Shown: positions 25,431 to 37,510, counted from the stretch's first letter. The stretch is DNA of 64,000 nucleotides from Eudromia elegans (GCA_003342815.1 PTEX01000192.1:686825-750824); one strand, 5' to 3'. The notes: a model not told the origin generated them from the letters alone. Made by a program: numbers and translations.

Positions 25431-28400
25431 CTCCATTTGTTGTAGTTCAGTCAGAAACTCTCTGAAGAGAAGACTGGCCGTAGATATATGCAGCACCTAT
25501 CAAAATTAACTCAGGGGTCTATTTTCCTTTCAATCCGCCTGCCTGAATCTCTCTAATACCAGTCCCTATAGAGCCGTGACACTGAAGCAGGGGATTATAG
25601 AAGAGGATTTAGCTGTGGAGGAGAATAGGAGGGATATGCAAATGCTGGTAGACACCGAGTGACTACTCTGCAGGCGGGCAGGCATCTGCTGCATCCATTT
25701 TCTGTAATCAGTAATGGCCCTGTGGAAACGCTTTTGGTTTCTTTGTGGGAAAGATAGCAAAGGGTCCTGCTGAAGTTCTGCCTTTTAAGATTTGCTTCCT
25801 GAAGGATGACTACACTGCATAAAGTGGCACTTCCTTATGCAACCAAGTCAGCCTTTTTTATCTGCAGGACGAAGATCACTACGGTGGAGGCATTTGCATC
25901 CCAGCTCATTGGGAAGTCCCTAGGTGAAACACAGTGGTTCATATTCCTGTGGATTTGCATCATTTTGTTCCTTACTCTACTTCCCCTGGTGAATTTACAG
26001 TCAGTGGTTTTTCAAGACAAGTTCACACTCATATTCTCCCCTATGGAAACTACTTTCATGCTCTGGAGCAAAGGCTGCCTCCAGTAGGAAGAAAGCAATA
26101 GATTTATGCTGAACAACCAGTCCTTGCCCTGTTAGCTAACACTCATTATAAGGAAAAATTAATCCCAGAGGGTCTACTTAATTTTACTTAAATACAGCAA
26201 GGCTCACTCAGTATCTACTGACAAATCCATAGGCCCAGACATTTCAGTACTGCTTAGCTACTGCACTCAGCAGCCAGGTCCTATTGCATAGAGTATCATG
26301 CAGGCAGCCTTAGGAAATAGTCCATGTATTTAAGAGCTTCTCATCTATGCAAACCAGGTGGCCTGGATGAATGGAAAATTAAGCTAAAGGGAGATGTAAC
26401 AAATTGGAATTTGTACTATTCTCTCTTTCCCTGTTGCTAAACACTGAGATTAACTGACTAGTCTAGAGGATTCCCATGAGATTTTGGAATACCTGTTTTG
26501 TGTTGTTTAAACTTTACAGAATCCAATCTGCTATCTTCATATACAAGGTCAGAAAATACTCAAAAGATTATACACACAAATATACTGTTTGATGGGGATT
26601 GTTCCTTTCCTCACAATTCATTGCTTTGGTGTCTTGTGGTTTATCCATGAAAGAGAATGGTGATAGAGGATGTAAATTATGTTGGTTTTCCATTTTTACT
26701 TAAATCATATTTGCCAGTGTCTTAGCATAGTATGCAATTATTATGATAAAACAAAATGTTGCAAAGTTACTGTTTTACTCTTTTTAAGGAGACAACACCA
26801 ATTATAAACACATTTTTAGAAAGGATGTCTTTCTTAAAAAGAGCAAAAGTGCCACAGTTTAAGAAGATCACCTTAATGCTGAAAGTCAATGCTGTCAGAT
26901 GCATATTGAAAGAAAAGATGATTTAATTGAGATGTCAGACTTTTGAACCAGTAGTTCTTCCTCAACTTTTACCTCATTGCAATGCAGGTAAAATTAAGGA
27001 GTTTTAAAGATGAAAAATTATGGTCTGGCATAAAAGTATGTATTTTCTAAAACTGCCTCTTATGCTCCCATCTCTCTAGGAATGAAAACTTATAAATACT
27101 ATTTGCAACCCAAAACCAGCATGTAAATCAAACCAGAGAACTGATCTGGACCTCACAATATCAAATCTATCTCTTGAAAAAATAGTTATCTTCAGTGCAC
27201 TTACAGCTATTTTCACTGAAGTGAAAATTACCTTATTTTTAAAGCATCTGTTTACCAGCAGAATCCTGGGTATTATATAGACTGTCTGTGCAGTTTACCA
27301 AAAGCATCACAGACACTATGCACTCAGCCAGGAGAGGTCTCTGATCACTGGTCATCACTGAAGTCAGGATGGTCAAGCCTAGTGATCGTGTGACCCATGT
27401 TACCAAGCCTCATCATTCCTCCAGCACAGAGCTTGGTCTCTGGAGACATTAGTGGATGTGACAGAAGTTCCCTAGATGTCCCATGACTCTGTCTCAGAAT
27501 GGTGTTAGACTAGGTATTCACCAGAGTCGCATGGAAGGGGAGATCTTGCTGCTGACAGGCTCTCATTAGCAGCCAGAGCTTCAGGTCCCCCAGCACAGCT
27601 TTGCTTCTTTCCCACTGTGTAATGTGGCCTCATATAGGAGCTAAGTTTGAACTGTGCTTGTTGTGCCGATATGGATTGACTTTACTGATCAAAAATGGAC
27701 AACAAAAAAGACAAAAAGTGAGATGAAGGAAGTGCAGGCTTCTAAGCTGACTTGTATAGCATCGTTCCAGACATCACTAAAGCACTGCAAATCTGAACTG
27801 AACCTTCATCTCCTGATTGCCAGTGTCCAGCGCTGAGTGCCGAAACTATACAGCTGAATTTCTTCTCTCTTGAAGTGTGAGTCTTCCCAGAGCAGCTGGG
27901 GAGAGCTGTGAGGGAGCTGTCTTCCCCTTGCTGCTTTAGCACTCATCCTTTGGAAAATGTTTATTTGTAGGCTACGCATCTAATTTCAGGATTTAGTATA
28001 CATGCAGAATCTGTAATGCTATGTAGTACGTCAGTCTTCTCAAGTCCATAAAGTTCTCATCTTTAATGACCACATTATGGAATATATGCCACATACAGTC
28101 CTCTGTGTAGAGACTGTGGCTGTGTTAATGTTCACACAAAAACCTGGATCAAGAAAAGGCTCAAGATGAAAAGTCACATTGGGCGAAAGTTCCTGGCAGG
28201 AGCATATTCCCAGATCTTCTGTTTTCTGCTGTGACTGCCAGGTAACATCAGAGGAAGAAGGACCTTTTATAGTAGAGTGATTTTGTCATCAATGACCAGG
28301 GCTAGTGCTAGGTTGCTAAGTTGTAAGAAAATAGCTTTTTCTGTTGGAATATTGTATTCAGGATGATGGATTCCAAGGAATATAGACTGACCAAGAAGGT

Positions 28401-28531
28401 GGAATTCAAATGGACTTTCTTCTTCCTGGCTGAGGTAACACTTCAAATGTACGAAAGCTAGCAGCACTACATCTATAGTAGAAGCTCTCTGCTAGCAATA
28501 AAAAGGGTTTTGTTACCCCTGTTTCAAAGGC

Positions 28532-28546
28532 AAAAAAAAAAAAAAA
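28532..28546 (+). repeat. A15 tract at the CR1 5' junction
   Basis: Fifteen A lie directly before the first recognisable CR1 bases. An A-run at the 5' end of a 5'-truncated LINE is unexpected. It may have been at the target site or be later slippage expansion. Confidence 0.85.
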
Positions 28547-29430
28547 GGTGTGCGGATGATACAAAACTGGGTGAAGTGGTCAAAGCTCCAGAGGGCTGTG
28601 CTGCCATCCACAGGGACCTGGACAGGATGGAGAGTTGGGCAGAGAGGACACTCATGAGGTTCAACAAGGACAAATGCAGGATCCTGCACCTGGGGAGGAA
28701 TAACCCCAGGCACCCCAGATTAGGGGCTGATCTGATGGAAAGCAGCTCCACAGAGAGGGATCTGGGAGTCCTCGTTGACACCAAGTTACCCATGAGGCAG
28801 CAATGTGCCCTCGTGGCCAATAATGCCAATGGGATCCTGGCTGCATCAGGAGGTGCGTTGCCAGCAGGTCGAGGGAGGGGATCCTGCCCCTCTCCTCAGC
28901 CCTGGTGAGGCCACACCTGGAGTACTGGGGGCAGTTCTGGGCTCCCCAGGACAAGCGGGATGTGGAGCCTCTAGAGAGGGTCCAACATAGAGCAACAAAG
29001 ATTATTAAGGAACTGGAGCACCTATCATATGAGGAGAGACTAAGCAAGATGGGCCTGTTTAGCTTGTAGAAGACTGAGAGTGGATCTGATTAATATGTAA
29101 GAGTACCTGAGGGGAGAATGTAGGGAGGAGGGGGCCAAACTCTTCTCAGTGGTGGCCAGTAACAGGACAAGGAGTAATGGATGCAAGTTGAAACCCAGGC
29201 AGTTCCATGTCCATGTGAGGAAGAACTTCTTTCCTGTGAGGGTGACAGAGCCCTGGAACAGGCTGCCCAGAGAGGTTATGGAGTCTCCTGCTCTGGAGAT
29301 CTTCCAAACCCACCTGGATGCCACCCTGTGTCCTGTGCTCTAGGGATCCCTGCTGGAGCAGGAGGATTGGACTAGATGATCTTTAGAGGTCCCTTCCAAC
29401 CTCAACCATTCTCCGATTCTGTGATTCTGT
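28547..29430 (+). mobile_element. CR1 LINE, 884 bp, 5'-truncated in the RT domain
   Basis: This is the largest CR1 copy here. It starts inside the reverse-transcriptase palm motif (CADDTKLG, normally FADD) and runs through EGCAAIHRDLDRMESWAE, FNKDKCRILHLGRNNPRH, DLGVLVDTKLPM and QQCALVA. A one-base loss near 28846 then shifts the frame. The C-terminal thumb region continues in another frame ([30 protein letters not shown]) to an in-frame TAG at 29067-29069. The final part ([30 protein letters not shown]) ends with the normal stop at 29341-29343. The 3' untranslated region carries GGTCCCTTCCAACCT and ends in ATTCTGTGATTCTGT. The copy is dead as a coding unit but only moderately diverged. In birds CR1 moves by target-primed reverse transcription, and 5' truncation is usual. 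Confidence 0.97.
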
Positions 29431-29817
29431 ATATACATGGGAAACACAGGATATGACAAATAAAGGGAAGATAACCAAGAGCTAATGGAAAATGGCAAAA
29501 ACATTCTTATCCTATCAACCTTTAACATCCAAATTCATCGTTTCAGGATTGTAAATTGTTCCTTGCCCAAGCCAAGGATCAGAAAATCAGCTTCAAATAG
29601 GAAAAAGAAAGAATTCATGTTTGATGTCCAACTCCCCTGTGCCATGGAAACATGGCACTTTCTAACAGAAATACATCAAAATTGGTGAAGTAACAAGGCA
29701 TTACAAAGTGTAAAACCACACAATTTTATGGCAACCTTATTCTTGTGTTGGCTGTGCAGATAATATGCAGTAATCAGCATATCCCATGGATTTCTGTATT
29801 ACCTGCAAAGCACTCAG
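29431..29817. other. Non-genic DNA between CR1 and palindrome
   Basis: AT-rich unique DNA. The 67-codon open frame at 29485-29688 has no recognisable content. Confidence 0.6.
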
Positions 29818-29854
29818 GCTGATTAGGACCAAATTAAATTTGGTCCTAATCAGC
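29818..29854. repeat. 37-bp palindrome, perfect 18-bp arms, 1-nt centre
   Basis: Arm GCTGATTAGGACCAAATT (29818-29835) is followed by a single A (29836) and then the exact reverse complement (29837-29854). Pairing fails immediately outside. No low-complexity bias explains it: the arms contain all four bases. It could extrude as a cruciform or transcribe into a tight hairpin. A DNA transposon end-to-end remnant or a replication template switch are other explanations. The 8-bp word TAATCAGC that ends the palindrome also occurs at 29771-29778. Confidence 0.95.
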
Positions 29855-30767
29855 TGGAGTCAAGTAGACCGCGAAATTAGCTTGACACATTAATTCTGTG
29901 TTTTATAGTAGGTAACCCTGCCCAGTTTGCCTGGCGGTGCTAAACTAGTTTTATAACTGTATCTGTATATGCACAGATATATATATATATATGTCTCTGT
30001 GTGTATGTGAAGTATAAAGCATTTCAGCTGTCTCAAACATAAGTAACATGCTGTAAGATTTTCCATTTTTCTTTTGGACCAGAGGAAATCCCTCTTGGGC
30101 CTCACATTTAAAGCATCACACTTTCTTTTAGTTCCAGTCTGCTGATGGTGCTAATGTTTAGTGACAGTTACTCAGTACTAATGATCACCTTTGGGGATTT
30201 TCAGAGTGCTTGCCTCTTGCCGGTCATTGGTGAAATGTAATCAATAAATCTGCCAGCCAGGCTTTTCCTCTTGCTTTTTCTATTGGAATTAAATGAACAT
30301 CACTGTAACTGATGGAGTCCCTTTACCATCAAAGCCATTCTATACAATACATGAATGAACGTCAGTTTAGCTGATCTATAAAGCGTACTGCAAAATGACA
30401 GATAAATAAAAAGAAAGAAGAATAATTATATTAAAGTCATTCTTCGTAAAATTCTTGACTTAAAATAAGGAAGCAATAAAGAATTTTTAACAAAATATTT
30501 TGATTTCCACTGTCTTGATGGATTGCTTCAATCAACTTTTCTCTATCTTACTCATCTCTCTGTTGGTATAGAGTACCAGTTATATTATTCCTTTCTGGTG
30601 AGTTGTTCCAAATAGTTTCTTTCCAATTTATCTTTCCAATCTATCTTTGTGTCAGTGCATGACTTACTTACTATTTTTGGCATTCAGCAAATACTTTTAA
30701 GCTTTTTTTATATTGCTGTTCACCAAACAAAGTTGCCCACATTTGGTCTGTAGGGAACAGAGGATGT
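29855..30767. other. Non-genic DNA with (AT)8 tract
   Basis: No gene is seen. An (AT)8 run lies at 29977-29992. The rest is AT-rich with no recognised repeat. The region around 30230-30420 is free of low complexity and might be constrained, but this cannot be judged here. Confidence 0.55.
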
Positions 30768-30815
30768 CATTAAGTAATTAATGAGTAGTCTCAATTAAGA
30801 GCTAATAATTCATCA
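30768..30815. promoter_or_regulatory. Cluster of homeodomain-type ATTA/TAAT cores
   Basis: Within 48 bp there are CATTAAG, TAATTA (30775-30780), TAATG, CAATTA (30792-30797) and TAATAATT (30803-30810). Such density fits an antennapedia-class or LIM homeodomain binding region. AT-rich DNA can produce it by chance, so this is a weak candidate. Confidence 0.3.
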
Positions 30816-31379
30816 AATGAAAAATGACACTGTTTATTTTTAAATCACTGTTCTTTGTACAATGGCATTGTTTTTTACTTATGTCTATAAAAGTAATTCC
30901 TCTAATCTTTCCATCTGTCTGATAGACAATAACAGGTAACACTTAAACAGATGCCAAATGTCTTCTGTGTTGATTGAGAACAGTTTTGCTGTGACCACTG
31001 TTAGAATGAAATCTTGCAAAGGGTGTTAGAAACTTCCATGGAAAATTAACATTGTCTTTAAATTTTTGAGTGAGTTTAAGGAAAACAGGGGTCTGTCTTC
31101 ACATGCTGAGAAGCAGTGTAATTCTAGAGTTGCTCCTGCTTGTGCTGCAGGGCTGTGACACGATGGCTAAAAGCATCTCATGTGATGGTGAGTGAATGGC
31201 GCGTAGATATAACATCCTCATAGAGTGAAAGCTTCCAGGCCTTTCAACAACAATTGCAGCTTTCATAAGGTAACAGAAAGAAAATATCAGAACAGCAAGC
31301 CATTGATTTGTTGGTTGTCTTCTTCACTTCACAGGTGGAAGAATGCACTGTTTATGCCCTTCTGTGACTCATTAAGCCT

Positions 31380-31410
31380 TTCACAGAATCACAGAATGGT
31401 AAAACTTGAA
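31380..31410 (-). mobile_element. Possible minimal CR1 3' tail
   Basis: TTCACAGAATCACAGAATGG is exactly the CR1 terminal repeat region read on the minus strand (CCATTCTGTGATTCTGTG). The usual neighbouring GGTTGGAAGGGACC is absent, so almost the whole body is missing. It is either an extreme 5' truncation or a deleted old insertion. Confidence 0.55.
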
Positions 31411-32745
31411 TTCTATAACTAAATGGATAAAATTGTTATTGTCTAAACATGCACTAAAATAACAGCACCTGAGGAAATAACATATTAAGGAAAAATGAGT
31501 CCTTTCATGGCTGGAATTTCCTTATCTTGTCAGATTGCCTACTATTTTCTGGGTTAATTGGTTATATCCTGGGCAACCAAAAGACAAGTGTCTCAATTAT
31601 TTGTTCTTGCTGTCAATAACTTTTCTAAGTTCTCTGAGCATCTTTTTTTTTTCTTTTTTTTTTCTGGAGGAACAGAGAAGGAGTTCTAGAGCTGCTGCTC
31701 ATGTTGAGTGCAGGCCATTGACGCCACTGAAGTAATATCACATAGGAGCAATATCCTCCTTGAGATGTGGCGGGGGACGGCATGACAGACTGGTTAGGGT
31801 TTATGGCCAGAAAAACCTCTATTTAGCTGCTGGATGAATGCTTTTCTCATGTTTCCTGATTTGGTTCCATTTATTTGATATATGGGTGTGAGGCACCAGA
31901 GTAAAAACAGAGTCAGTGCCATGGCAGAAGAGTAGGAGGCAGGGACAGAGGCTAAATTCTCCTGAACTTACTATAAATTCATTTGGAGCATCTATAAATC
32001 CTAGTTACAACATAAAAATGACTCATACTCAGCCTAAGTCCCTGTAAAAAGAGGGTCAACTCTTTTGGCCCATTAAGAAGAGTAAATGCTATTAATTTGC
32101 AGACAAAATACAGTTTTATAGATTTCGTGGACTGTGCAAAATACAGAAAGAAAGAAGAGGAAGATGAAAGCAGGTTACTTTGTACAATTTTGTAGTTTTG
32201 TGATCCAACATTGCCTCAAGTCCTTCAAAGTCTTCTTCAAGATTTTGATTTATTTGGACACAATGTCCCTGTGAAATCAGCCCTGGAATAGGCTACAAAC
32301 ATATGTATATATGAAATGTGCATGACCTACATTTGCATTCTGTATCACTCATCATATATGACTTTGTCACTTTCATGTGATTAAGTGGCATATGGTTTTC
32401 AGAAAATAGTCCTGGGGATGATCTTAGAATATATTTCACAAGAAGTGACTCTCCTCTTCCAAGGAATACTGTGATTGTTCTTCCCCTGCATTAAATGGCA
32501 TTTTAGTAATTTTCCATAGTTACTGGCTCACCTGGCTAGCCTGCAGTTAGCTCCCAAAACAGTGGCAAGAAAGGTTCCCCTAAAACAATTTGGGCTTGGT
32601 GGTATCTAGGAGCCACAACTCACTGTAGAGTGAATCTAGTCTCAGCACAACTGACATAAGATCCTGGAGCAACTGAGCACTAAGACGGGTGAGTTATATT
32701 TTCTCAGAGCCTCACCCTCCTTTCTGATGTAGAGAAGTTTTCAAC

Positions 32746-32746
32746 A

Positions 32747-32799
<53 letters not shown>
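32746..32799 (+). repeat. Compound microsatellite (AATGAT)3-(AAT)n
   Basis: Three AATGAT-type units are followed by about 35 bp of pure AAT (32765-32799). The pure part is long enough to be polymorphic. Confidence 0.95.
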
Positions 32800-33218
32800 T
32801 CCTGGTCTTCATCTGACACATCAAGTCTGTAGGAAACACATTGAGTAGGTGTGTCCTTGTGTATCTCTTGGCACAATTTCTAGGAAACTTAGCACTTCCA
32901 GGCTTGGTATGTTTCTGAGCAACAAAGAATAGCTGCCCAGGGCTGTGACTGCAGGCGCGTGATAGGCAGGTCTATTAGGGCTGCTCTTTTCTCTTTTGTC
33001 ATTTTCTGTTTTTATAATGCATGGAGAGTAGTGTTGCCAGCACTTTTAATAGGGCATAATGATACCAAAGGCAGTAAGTACTCCTGCTCACAGGCATAAG
33101 CAGCATGTCCAGTAGAAAATGTTGACAGGATCAGGCCTTGGGACTCAAAAATTCTCATTAAAGGGTTTTCATTTTTTATCACTTCCATTCAGCCCTGTCA
33201 CCAGTGTTCAATAACTAA

Positions 33219-33260
33219 CACTATTGACTTCAGCTGAGTAAAGATTACATGTGAATGCAA
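33219..33260. repeat. Possible ancient amniote repeat fragment
   Basis: CTATTGACTTCAGCTGAGTA followed by AAGATTACATGTGAATG resembles a repeat common in turtle genomes (TTGACTTCAaTGgAGTa, then GATTtACacc.GTG). The family name is not certain. Confidence 0.4.
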
Positions 33261-33916
33261 TGATTGATGGATTCAGCTATGATTTGAGAGATGTATTTTC
33301 TTTTTCTAGAACACTTTCCTTTGGTCCTTCTACAGATGACAATTATAGCATTTGTGCAGGCTGATAACACTACAGTGCAAACTGCAAATTAAATATTTGT
33401 TCTGATTTTTTTTACCCCATTTTCAGTATTTGCATGTTTTGACACCAGTCCAGCATTTTTACACTATATATGAAATGCAGAAATGCAGCAATTATAAACC
33501 ATTAAAATTAAACAATTTTTGAAATACAGATGTCAAATCATAACAATAATCACAGCTTGTATTATTTGACTGCATTGATATTTATTACATAATTATTATT
33601 TAGAAGTTCAAGCTGCTGCTTCCTTCAAGCTTGCTGCTTAAGCATAAGGCTAAAGCATGCCCATAAGGGGTAACTGTAAGTGAGGAAACAACCCGGGGAA
33701 AATAACAGAAGGATTGGGAAATTCAGGCAAGGTTCCCCAAGCAGAGATGGTTCAGACTTTCTGCGGAAAATAGTTCATCTCTTCATGTGGGACGTGTTTG
33801 TATCTCCTGCCTGCAAAGCATTTTTGTGCAGTCACCAAAGGCAAACAGGTGACAACTTATTTCTAAGTCTCTAATATACATAACTTCTTTAAACATGGGG
33901 CCTGTTCCACTATGAC

Positions 33917-33939
33917 AAAAAATAAATAAATAAATAAAT
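33917..33939 (+). repeat. (AAAT)n microsatellite
   Basis: About five AAAT units. A comparable run is at 59518-59538. Confidence 0.9.
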
Positions 33940-35282
33940 TGTCCAAATGCAGGCATATAACAATCTTGCTGCGCATCAAATGAACATCTAGCTTTTCTAT
34001 GCTGTAAAACAAAATTGGAAGAAACAAAACTGAAAAAAAATGCTGTTCAAAGTGACAAGGTTTGGATAAAAGCAAGGAAATTGGGAGTTAAATGCCTCAT
34101 GTCCTTTAACTAACATTAACCATTGTGTCTACAGTGATTGCATTTTGCAGGAAGTCAGTGTTTGATCATTTCCATTCCTTCAACCCAAAACACAAAGGAG
34201 TTAATTAAAACTGGAGGGGAGGCATTAACTCTTTGTTGCTGCGGGATCTCTCAGAGGAATCTAGCTGCTTGTCCCACTTTGGTGTAATAACTTGCTGAGA
34301 AAAGCGATTCAATTTACCAAGAAAAGTAAGGGCTTCATAGTCCCTTAGGAGATGGTGTGCTGCTTACGACCGACAAATTAACACACACTACCAACCAAAG
34401 TACTTCACTATAATTTTTTACTTACTGCTTTTTTGCACTTGAATTGCCTCTCTCATATTGCCAACCCCCAGGCAGTGGTTGTCTGAAGTGAATATTTCAT
34501 ACAGACCTTTACAGAAAAAAAATACATACATAATACATTATAGATACTTTTACTTTCGTGCATAATATCCAGCATAGTCATTTCATTTCTAGAACAGGAT
34601 TTGTGAGAAACTGGCAAGCCTATTCTGAGTTCAAACTGTAGGTAACATGCTGTTAAACCTCTTGCCACCACAAACTGATTATAAAAGAAACTGTGCGCTA
34701 GTTCAGCATAATAAAATGCAGTGTTGGTTTGGGGGGATTTAACAGCTCTCCCATGTAGTGTGTCATCTCTGGAGTTGTTGATAGTGGTTACTAGAGCTGC
34801 AAAAGTTTCATGATCAAATCCGAGCTGCTGACATAAGGAAATTAGTGTTTGAAGTGATTCATCAAAGACTCCACTTATGTTATTACTCTACAAACATGGC
34901 TTCCAGGCTGCAACCCATGTGATAAAGTGTTTTCTTCATTAGATATTCTTGTAAACTCCCATTGGATTGGGAATAACACCAGTATCCTTGAAGAGCTCTG
35001 TCTAGAGCTTCCTGTCCAGAAAGACAGAAACGGCAGGTAATTTTTCAGTGGAAGTAGATGTGAGACTGGCCATGAGAACTCTGAAGGAGAGGCAGTGAGC
35101 AGATCAAGGCCCTATCTAACCAGCAGTAACACAGCAAAGAAGAGACCACTTAGGCTGGTTGTTAGGACACAGCATTGCAGGCTCCATGCAAACTCTTCAT
35201 GTCAGTATTGCCAGAGTCCATCTCCTGAATTCAGATTTACAGCCTGAACTAATGGCTTGGTTTTCAGACAGGTGAACTTGCG

Positions 35283-35340
35283 TGACTTTGGATACTGAGG
35301 CATGGAGAGATGAAGTGACTCTGTCAGGGACTTACATTAC
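35283..35340 (-). repeat. MIR/L2-like ancient repeat fragment
   Basis: GGATACTGAGGCATGGAGAG and ATGAAGTGACT lie in the order seen in reverse-complement MIR and related SINEs (actGAGGCAcaGAGAGaTgAAGTGACTtgcCCaaGG). The downstream part has decayed. Confidence 0.55.
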
Positions 35341-36480
35341 TCGGGTAGGTCCTTCATTATTTTCATTGAGATGGCAGGTCCAGGTACTAAACCTTGATGT
35401 TGGGCATTCATGGGAGTACTTTGCTTCCATAATAACTGAGTACATTGCATTCTTATTTGGAAGATTCACATTTGATTTTCGATTCTTTCATCTCCAGAGA
35501 ACGAAGTGCTCTGGAGTCTGAGCACTCTGCCTCTGGGAGCACACAAGGCAGGGCTTCTCTCAATTAATCACCAGTCTTGCAGATGCTTTAGAGGAGTGCA
35601 GAAAGTCCAGCAGGACACCTACATTTCATGCAAGGGAGAAAAAACATAAACAAACTGAATATTCACATGTGAACTGTTTTCTCTTCTTAACTTTCTCTTG
35701 TATTTCTGTTAAAAGTTTATTTCAACTTCCCTTTAAGCACATGTCCTACACAATGGATCTAAAAACTGAGTTGAAAATAAAGATAAAAATGTGAATAACT
35801 TCAAAAAAAGTAGCCACTGAATATTAACTCATTTGTTACTCGTTTCAGCAATGATTTATGCATTGGGTATTAATATGTTCTTCCACTGAAAAACTAGCTG
35901 GCTGGAGCAGGTATCCTGGTGAAAGAGATGGTGGCAATTGGGGCACATGTTGGCTGGGGTGGGAACTTAGGGGGCAAATCTTTTTAACTACTGCACAAAC
36001 ATGTTTTATACCCCATGGTGGGAATAAAAGAGTTTGTCATTTCTATGGCTGTCACTCTAGTACAAGTCACGAGCAGAATTATTTCTTCTCGTGAGGGCCA
36101 GACTTACTAAAATATGTGGTCACACAATGGGTTGCAACAGAAGACACTTTAAAAATAAGGGCAAACTTTGTTTGTTTTGAGGCTTTTTTTGGGTGCTGTC
36201 TACCGTTATAGAGGAAAACAGACTTTTGAACTTTGTTCTGCAATTTGCGCCACTGAGTTGAACAGCAAACCCTTCCCTAACGTGCTCACAGTGAATGCAA
36301 GGTCTGAGTTACTCTGAAAGACATGAACAGAGAGCTCTGATTTTTAGGGGGTTGGGGGAGGATTGAACACCATACTTTTTTGGACATGTTCAACACTCCA
36401 AAAATTTGCCCTTTTTTCTGGTAATTTTGTATGGAAATTTGTCTCTGTCCAGCTGTTATACAAAAAAAAAAAAGAAATGC

Positions 36481-36760
36481 ATTTTTGTTCAATGTGAATT
36501 CTTTGGATAATACACAAGTTTAAGAATGAGTGCTATCATCTATAGATTACTGAAGCTCTTAATTGGTCTCCAATTAAGCCTAAGATTATTGCAGAAGCTT
36601 TAATTGACCTCTCTTTCTCAGGCACAATAAACTGATAAATGCCGACAGCAAAACCAGAATTCCACTTCTGGACATGATATAAAAACAATGGAAAACACTT
36701 TGAAAGGGAGCAGCACACTTAATCTTCAGCCGACTTCTAGTCTCAATAGCCCTCTGGGAA
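36481..36760. promoter_or_regulatory. Candidate conserved noncoding element with homeodomain sites
   Basis: Three TTAATTG/CAATTAA words lie within 50 bp. The first two form a perfect 9-bp-arm inverted repeat (36558-36566 and 36570-36578, with a 3-nt spacer), and the third is at 36600-36606. The stretch is free of repeats and open frames are short. Inverted homeodomain sites with a 3-nt spacer are the arrangement bound by paired-class homeodomain dimers (P3). This is a candidate only. Confidence 0.4.
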
Positions 36761-37130
36761 GTCTATTTTTAAAAATTAGTGTATAAACTCGTTAGTGTTT
36801 AACAGTCAATATCTTAGCTGCTTCTACCAGCAAACTGCAGCCCAGCGCAATGGAGGAACCTGCAGGCTGCATCCACTGCTGTGAGACGTGGCTGAGCACG
36901 GCTGCCGATTCCCCACAACACTTACTAGTTTCCCTATACTCCTTATATTTGCTTTCCCATACACACTCTCCAGACATTGCCCTCTAGTGTATAATCATTC
37001 CCCTTGTTTGCACTCCAGGGGCCCGGTGTCAGACATCAGCTAGGGATAAAAAAAAAATATACTTTTTTTTTTTTTCACTGCTATTGACAAGTGTGTGGGG
37101 AGGGGACCTGTATTTGGTCCCTAAAAAATA
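36761..37130. other. Non-genic linker with short A/T runs
   Basis: No gene is seen. It contains A- and T-runs around 37048-37075 and no recognised element. Confidence 0.55.
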
Positions 37131-37510
37131 ACAAGAAAAAAAAAATTGAAAGGAGTAGATGCCACTGCTCAGATTAAATCCAAACTGTCTGTTAAACCTC
37201 TAATTATCAGCTTGCCTTGTGGGTAAAATGGTACCTTTCAATTATTGTTTTTTGTTCTCCTGTCAGCTGCAAAAAACATATTATCACTGCTTTTCAAACC
37301 AGCAAAAAGAACAGAAATTCTGCAAATTGCTTTCTAAACGTAGTTACTTTAAACCTAATACCTCTCTGCAGCATCTCAGCAATTGTATAATGCGATGTTG
37401 CATGCAAATTGTATTTAATGTGGGTATTCCAATTATTTGTTTTACATTATGTAATTTTATTGAAATGATTTCTTTTGTTGCCACATAGCATGTGGCTCAG
37501 TTTGACAGAC
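37131..37510. promoter_or_regulatory. Candidate conserved noncoding element with octamer motif
   Basis: Repeat-free stretch with an exact POU octamer ATGCAAAT (37402-37409), CTAATTATC (37200-37208), CAATTATTG (37239-37247) and CCAATTATTTG (37429-37439). The 89-codon open frame across it has no recognisable protein. It reads like a neural or developmental enhancer, but there is no direct proof of conservation. Confidence 0.35.

Larger units (their letters stand above)
24361..28546. other. Non-genic DNA
   Basis: No gene is supported. Open frames reach 110 codons (24368-24700, minus) without recognisable content. An ancient SINE fragment lies at 25339-25430. The stretch ends in an A15 tract (28532-28546) that abuts the truncated 5' end of the large CR1. 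Confidence 0.6.
30816..36480. other. Non-genic DNA with microsatellites
   Basis: No gene is supported; open frames stay at or below 79 codons and show no motif. Listed separately are a minimal CR1 tail (31380-31410), microsatellites (32746-32799 and 33917-33939) and fossil repeats (33219-33260 and 35283-35340). A stretch at 34195-34370 is non-repetitive with TTAATTAA and other factor-like words and might be conserved. Confidence 0.55.

Noticed and set aside
28510-28908. 132-codon frame as a host gene
   Set aside because: It is the reverse-transcriptase fragment of a CR1 LINE, out of frame at its end.
29977-29992. (AT)8 run as a TATA-type promoter
   Set aside because: It is a simple dinucleotide repeat with no CpG, initiator or transcript evidence nearby.
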